Both the position numbers and the translations under genes were made by a program. Source: Planktothrix paucivesiculata PCC 9631 (GTDB lineage Bacteria; Cyanobacteriota; Cyanobacteriia; Cyanobacteriales; Microcoleaceae). From it: a DNA stretch of 64,000 nt. The DNA is taken from contig NZ_LR735009.1 of NCBI RefSeq assembly GCF_900009265.2, forward strand, positions 303,362 through 367,361. Reading direction: 5' to 3'. The stretch's first letter is position 1. Each line of letters begins with the position of its first letter. Shown here piece by piece: positions 60,967 to 64,000 of the stretch. The notes under the pieces were generated by a model that saw only the letters and a program-made list of their open reading frames with translations, made no database searches and was not told where the DNA came from.

Positions 60967-61206
60967 CTAAGCAACGGCTTCAACCAGATCAATTTCAGGA
61001 ATTCTTTCTCGTAGACGGCGTTCAATTCCCATTTTTAAAGTCATCGTCGAACTCGGACAGGAACCACAGGCTCCTTGAAGTCGGAGTCGGACAATCGGGC
61101 CATCAAGTTCAACGATTTCCACGTTTCCCCCATCCGCCATCAGATAAGGACGCAGTTCATCTAAAACAGTCTCTACGTTTTCTTCAGTTAGTGCTAGTGT
61201 AGTCAT
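60967..61206 (-). CDS. NifU-like Fe-S scaffold (Nfu), 79 aa
   Basis: A single Nfu domain: [22 protein letters not shown] and the cluster-binding CGSC (Cys47, Cys50) in [20 protein letters not shown]. This is the short cyanobacterial NfuA/NifU C-domain that carries 4Fe-4S clusters to photosystem I and other targets. The DUF3386 gene is 101 bp upstream on the same strand and the cysteine desulfurase is close by. Confidence 0.95.
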   Translation of the reverse strand: MTTLALTEENVETVLDELRPYLMADGGNVEIVELDGPIVRLRLQGACGSCPSSTMTLKMGIERRLRERIPEIDLVEAVA

Positions 61207-61307
61207 GATTTACCTTAAATTGATAGTACAGAAATCGGGTTGGGATAGTTTCATCCTAACGTTATTTGGGAATAAATGAATCCCACTTTATTGATCACTG
61301 ATCCCAG

Positions 61308-61958
61308 TTAAACTGCAACGGGTTCAAGCAATTTGACTTGGGAATAGTTAAACTCCTTTGTCATCACTTGCTCGGCTTCTTTGGAGTTAACAACTTGGCG
61401 AGTCATAATGTAATAGTTACCGAATTTCTCAAAAGTATCTTCAAACTCGAGTTCCTTGATAATTTCTTGAGTTTGAGGGTTGCGGAATACCGCATCATAA
61501 CGGCTGGCTGCGTAACCTTCTCCGGTGTCTAAACTTTCATGGGTATTAATCACAAATGCCATCCGACCCATAACCCGGCTAACTCGGGAAATTTGATCGC
61601 CACGGACGGAATAATTTGATCCCATCGCATCACCTTCGACCAGGATTTCTAAAGCCCCCGTATCGTCGATTTCTCCTAAACTAAATTTGTTTTTTCCATG
61701 GGCTTGTTCAAAAGAACTGCGTTTGCGATGGGTGACTATATCCCGCAGTTGGGTATAGACGCTTTGCTTGACTTCTTCGTCGGCAATTTCGGTCACTTCT
61801 ACGGTCATGTCCGGGTTAATCTGAATCTGTCCTGTGTAGACTTCATCCCCCTGTTTAAGTTGAATATCAGCGCGATAACCCGGGAAATTAGAGTCCCAAG
61901 TATAACGATGTTCATAGGCCGTCCGAAACAGATCTAAAGCGTTTTTTGAGTCGGTCAT
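61308..61958 (-). CDS. DUF3386 family protein
   Basis: 216 residues from ATG 61958 (MTDSKNALDLFRTAYEHRYTW); the open frame reaches 61982. The beta-rich fold of the DUF3386 family (FPGYRADIQLKQGDEVYTG, GRMAFVINTHESLDTGEGYAASRYDAVF), specific to cyanobacteria and plastids; function unknown. No signal peptide. It is divergent from the cysteine desulfurase. Confidence 0.9.
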   Translation of the reverse strand: MTDSKNALDLFRTAYEHRYTWDSNFPGYRADIQLKQGDEVYTGQIQINPDMTVEVTEIADEEVKQSVYTQLRDIVTHRKRSSFEQAHGKNKFSLGEIDDTGALEILVEGDAMGSNYSVRGDQISRVSRVMGRMAFVINTHESLDTGEGYAASRYDAVFRNPQTQEIIKELEFEDTFEKFGNYYIMTRQVVNSKEAEQVMTKEFNYSQVKLLEPVAV

Positions 61959-62088
61959 AAAATACGGAAGGATGAATAGCACTATAATCTGTATTATACA
62001 ATAATAAAGGGTTTCTGGGTTTGATTCTAAAAAAATAGACTACACTTAAACATCAGAGATTAAAATTAACCTATGATTATTAATAACG

Positions 62089-63261
62089 ATGTCTGAACGT
62101 CCAATTTATCTCGATTGTCATGCTACAACCCCCGTTGATCCCTTGGTTTTAGAAACCATGTTGCCGTATTTTACCCAATATTTTGGCAATCCTGCCAGTA
62201 TTAATCATATTTATGGTTGGGAAGCTGAAGCCGCCGTTAAACAAGCCAGAGAAATTATTTCTAATGGGATTAACTGCTCTCCCGAAGAAATTATTTTTAC
62301 CAGTGGGGCAACGGAATCTAATAATTTAGCGTTAAAGGGAGTAGCTGAAGCCTATTTTAATAAAGGTAGACATATTATTACTATGATTACCGAACATAAT
62401 GCCGTTCTCGATCCCTGTAATTATTTAGGATCTTTGGGGTTTGAAATAACTTATCTGGAGGTTAAACCCGATGGCATGATAGATTTAGATCAACTTAAAA
62501 TAGCCATTCGTCCCGATACGATTTTAGTCTCAATTATGGCGGCTAATAATGAAATTGGAGTGCTGCAACCCTTAGCTGAAATTGGAGAACTTTGTCATGG
62601 TCAGGGAGTTTTATTTCATACCGATGCCGCCCAAGCTATAGGTAAAATTCCTCTGGATGTTCAGCAACTTAATATTGATTTGATGTCTTTAACCGCCCAT
62701 AAAATTTATGGCCCCAAAGGCATCGGAGCGTTATATGTTCGCCGACGGAATCCTAGGGTTAAATTAGCGGCTCAAATCCATGGTGGGGGGCATGAAAGGG
62801 GAATGCGTTCAGGAACTTTATGTACGCCTCAAATTGTGGGATTTGCTAAAGCGATTGAAATTGCTTTAGCTGAAAGATTAATTGAAACTCAACGGTTAAT
62901 TCAACTGAGGGAAAACCTTTGGAATAAATTATCAACCCTAGAAGGAATTTATTTAAACGGTCATCCTACCCAACGGTTAGCGGGAAATTTAAACATTAGT
63001 ATTGACGGCGTTGATGGTCAGGCTTTATTATTAGGATTACAACCGATGATGGCCGTGTCTTCTGGTTCCGCTTGTACCTCAACAAAAATTGAACCCTCCC
63101 ACGTTTTAAAAGCATTAGGTCATTCCGATCATTTAGCCTATGCTTCGATTCGTTTTGGTTTGGGTCGGTTCACCACAGAATCAGAAATTAACCAAGTGGC
63201 AGATCATACTATAAACACGATTCAAGCCTTGAGAAAAGTTCAATCTCGCTCAATTCATTAA
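62089..63261 (+). CDS. Cysteine desulfurase (NifS/IscS)
   Basis: 390 residues, a class V aminotransferase. PLP Lys205 in LTAHKIYGPKG; catalytic Cys329 in SSGSACTSTKIEPSHVLKALG; substrate and cofactor motifs FTSGATESNN and FHTDAAQAIGK. It releases sulfur from cysteine for Fe-S clusters and other sulfur cofactors. Close to Nfu and divergent from the DUF3386 gene. The 3' end overlaps the next gene's stop by 4 bp. Confidence 0.95.
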   Translation: MSERPIYLDCHATTPVDPLVLETMLPYFTQYFGNPASINHIYGWEAEAAVKQAREIISNGINCSPEEIIFTSGATESNNLALKGVAEAYFNKGRHIITMITEHNAVLDPCNYLGSLGFEITYLEVKPDGMIDLDQLKIAIRPDTILVSIMAANNEIGVLQPLAEIGELCHGQGVLFHTDAAQAIGKIPLDVQQLNIDLMSLTAHKIYGPKGIGALYVRRRNPRVKLAAQIHGGGHERGMRSGTLCTPQIVGFAKAIEIALAERLIETQRLIQLRENLWNKLSTLEGIYLNGHPTQRLAGNLNISIDGVDGQALLLGLQPMMAVSSGSACTSTKIEPSHVLKALGHSDHLAYASIRFGLGRFTTESEINQVADHTINTIQALRKVQSRSIH

Positions 63262-63683
63262 TGATAATTTCGCTTTTCTAACCAGACTAAAACATCTTCT
63301 TCCGAGTCTAAATCATAGGTATATCCACTTTTGGGATCATAAATATGCCATTGAGTGTTCCCTAAAAAGTTATGACTTTTCCAGATATAAGGTTTGGATT
63401 GATTTAAAAAATGAGAGGGTTGAATGGGTTGATTTAAAATCAGCCAAATGGTTTTGAAAAAATTATTTTTTTGGGTTATATTAGGATCGCAAAGATCGAT
63501 TTCAAAACAGGTATTAAGATGATTAAATATCTGTTTATTTGATAAATTTGTGGTACAATGGTTAACGAGCGATCGCCATATTTGACTTCGATAAAATCTT
63601 GATATTCTTTTTTCATCCCCAGGGGATGAAACCGTATCAGGAATTAATTCTAATTCTTGATAAATTTCCCATTTAGTTTTCAT
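63258..63683 (-). CDS. Hypothetical protein, 141 aa
   Basis: ATG 63683 (MKTKWEIYQELELIPD) is preferred; an upstream Met at 63692 is possible. Helical first half with a conserved-looking IWRSLVNHCTTNL, mixed second half ending GYTYDLDSEEDVLVWLEKRNY. No signal or membrane segment. No family recognised. It overlaps the desulfurase end by 4 bp (convergent). Confidence 0.6.
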   Translation of the reverse strand: MKTKWEIYQELELIPDTVSSPGDEKRISRFYRSQIWRSLVNHCTTNLSNKQIFNHLNTCFEIDLCDPNITQKNNFFKTIWLILNQPIQPSHFLNQSKPYIWKSHNFLGNTQWHIYDPKSGYTYDLDSEEDVLVWLEKRNYH

Positions 63684-63692
63684 AAGAAACAC

Positions 63693-63894
63693 TCCTTTTT
63701 AAGAGGGTTTAGGCACTACAAACAGCGCTGATATTTTGAGTCGGGATATCAAGTCTGTTTTCATCGGTCTAAAACTGAACAACAAACACTTATTCCCCAG
63801 TTTGCTCCCATTTCTCATAAATATTTCCCCTGCTGTATTTATTGTTACAGAAATTTCTCCAGTTCTCAAGTGAGTGTTAAGATTTCGTGATATA
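63693..63894. other. Leader of the 141-aa gene, no gene seen
   Basis: A purine-rich AAAAAGGAGTG Shine-Dalgarno (minus strand) lies just upstream of the 141-aa gene. The remaining ~180 bp show no gene; an apparent 75-codon minus-strand frame begins in repeats and is not protein-like. Confidence 0.4.
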
Positions 63895-63990
63895 TAGGGA
63901 ACAGGGAACAGGGAATGAGTTTGCACAGACAGGACTTACGCAAAACAACCATATCTAGTAGGGGCGAACGGCCGTTCGCCCCTACAGATG
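63895..63990. repeat. GGGAACA units, MITE end and a 28-bp perfect palindrome
   Basis: GGGAACA tandem units (63897-63915), one AGGACTTACGCA end (63931-63942), and a 28-bp perfect palindrome (63958-63985) opening GTAGGGGCGAACG and closing CGTTCGCCCCTAC. The element is cut by the window edge. Confidence 0.85.
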
Positions 63991-64000
63991 GTGTATAATT

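Noticed and set aside
63699..63926. 75-codon minus-strand ORF near the window end
   Set aside because: It starts in GGGAACA repeats and has no family signature.

Overview
The window reads as chromosomal DNA of a filamentous, Planktothrix/Oscillatoria-like cyanobacterium. The evidence is a petH whose product carries an N-terminal CpcD-like linker domain, a cytochrome c6 tail, two high-light-inducible proteins, GUN4 domains, a cyanobacterial Hfq, DUF3611 and DUF3386 proteins, dense HIP1 octamers (GCGATCGC), moderate-to-low GC, and many short palindromic repeats. Genus level is an inference; no rRNA or tRNA gene was recognised.

Layout. 1-8.9 kb: cytochrome c6 tail, hrcA, a DUF1622 membrane protein with a possible cysteine-peptidase partner, a GDPD phosphodiesterase, an alpha/beta hydrolase, a short RecQ helicase, a HigBA-type toxin-antitoxin pair, cobO and aat. 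8.9-16.2 kb: housekeeping genes rpsN, nth, rseP, gcvT, a RimB-like protease next to rimK, and an M3 oligopeptidase. 16.2-20.8 kb: a 315-bp MITE, a membrane-anchored repeat protein, and a tnpB-only IS605-group insertion abutting a decayed fragment that resembles the tail of an IscB-type HNH nuclease. 20.8-27.4 kb: an ethylene-receptor-like hybrid kinase, a Ser/Thr kinase with two GUN4 domains, several small unknown proteins and many MITEs. 27.2-29.6 kb: a structured-RNA-like leader and pnp. 29.8-34.2 kb: a large RTX/Calx-beta/parallel-beta-helix surface protein. 34.4-45.3 kb: an SGNH-LysM hydrolase, petH, a TauE permease, a TPR protein, a leuS with an unusual insertion, a carotenoid oxygenase, a DprA/LOG-like protein and yajQ. 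45.9-51.6 kb: a second giant secreted-type protein (DUF4347, nidogen-like, 11 nearly identical Ig-like repeats, RTX). 51.7-64 kb: a PD-(D/E)XK-like protein, dapF, hfq, a MerR regulator, an hli/DUF3611/hli cluster, an RcaC-like response regulator with a PAS histidine kinase, an Nfu Fe-S protein, a DUF3386 protein and a cysteine desulfurase.

How genes work together. The regulator at 59.0-60.9 kb and the kinase at 56.9-59.0 kb form a probable operon. Nfu and the cysteine desulfurase both serve Fe-S assembly, 0.9 kb apart. The RimB-like protease and RimK are a tail-adding ligase and its partner protease. The two hli genes flank a membrane DUF3611 gene, which suggests a small thylakoid-stress cluster. 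Two giant RTX proteins within 22 kb point to substantial investment in the cell surface.

The most distinctive large-scale feature is invasion by small repeats: AGGACTTACGCA-ended MITEs, AGAAACCGGGTTTCT palindromes, GTAGGGG-ended MITEs and GACGTGCC..GGCGCGTC palindromes. At least two of these lie in frame inside genes, and leuS carries a separate low-complexity/duplicated insertion in an essential protein.
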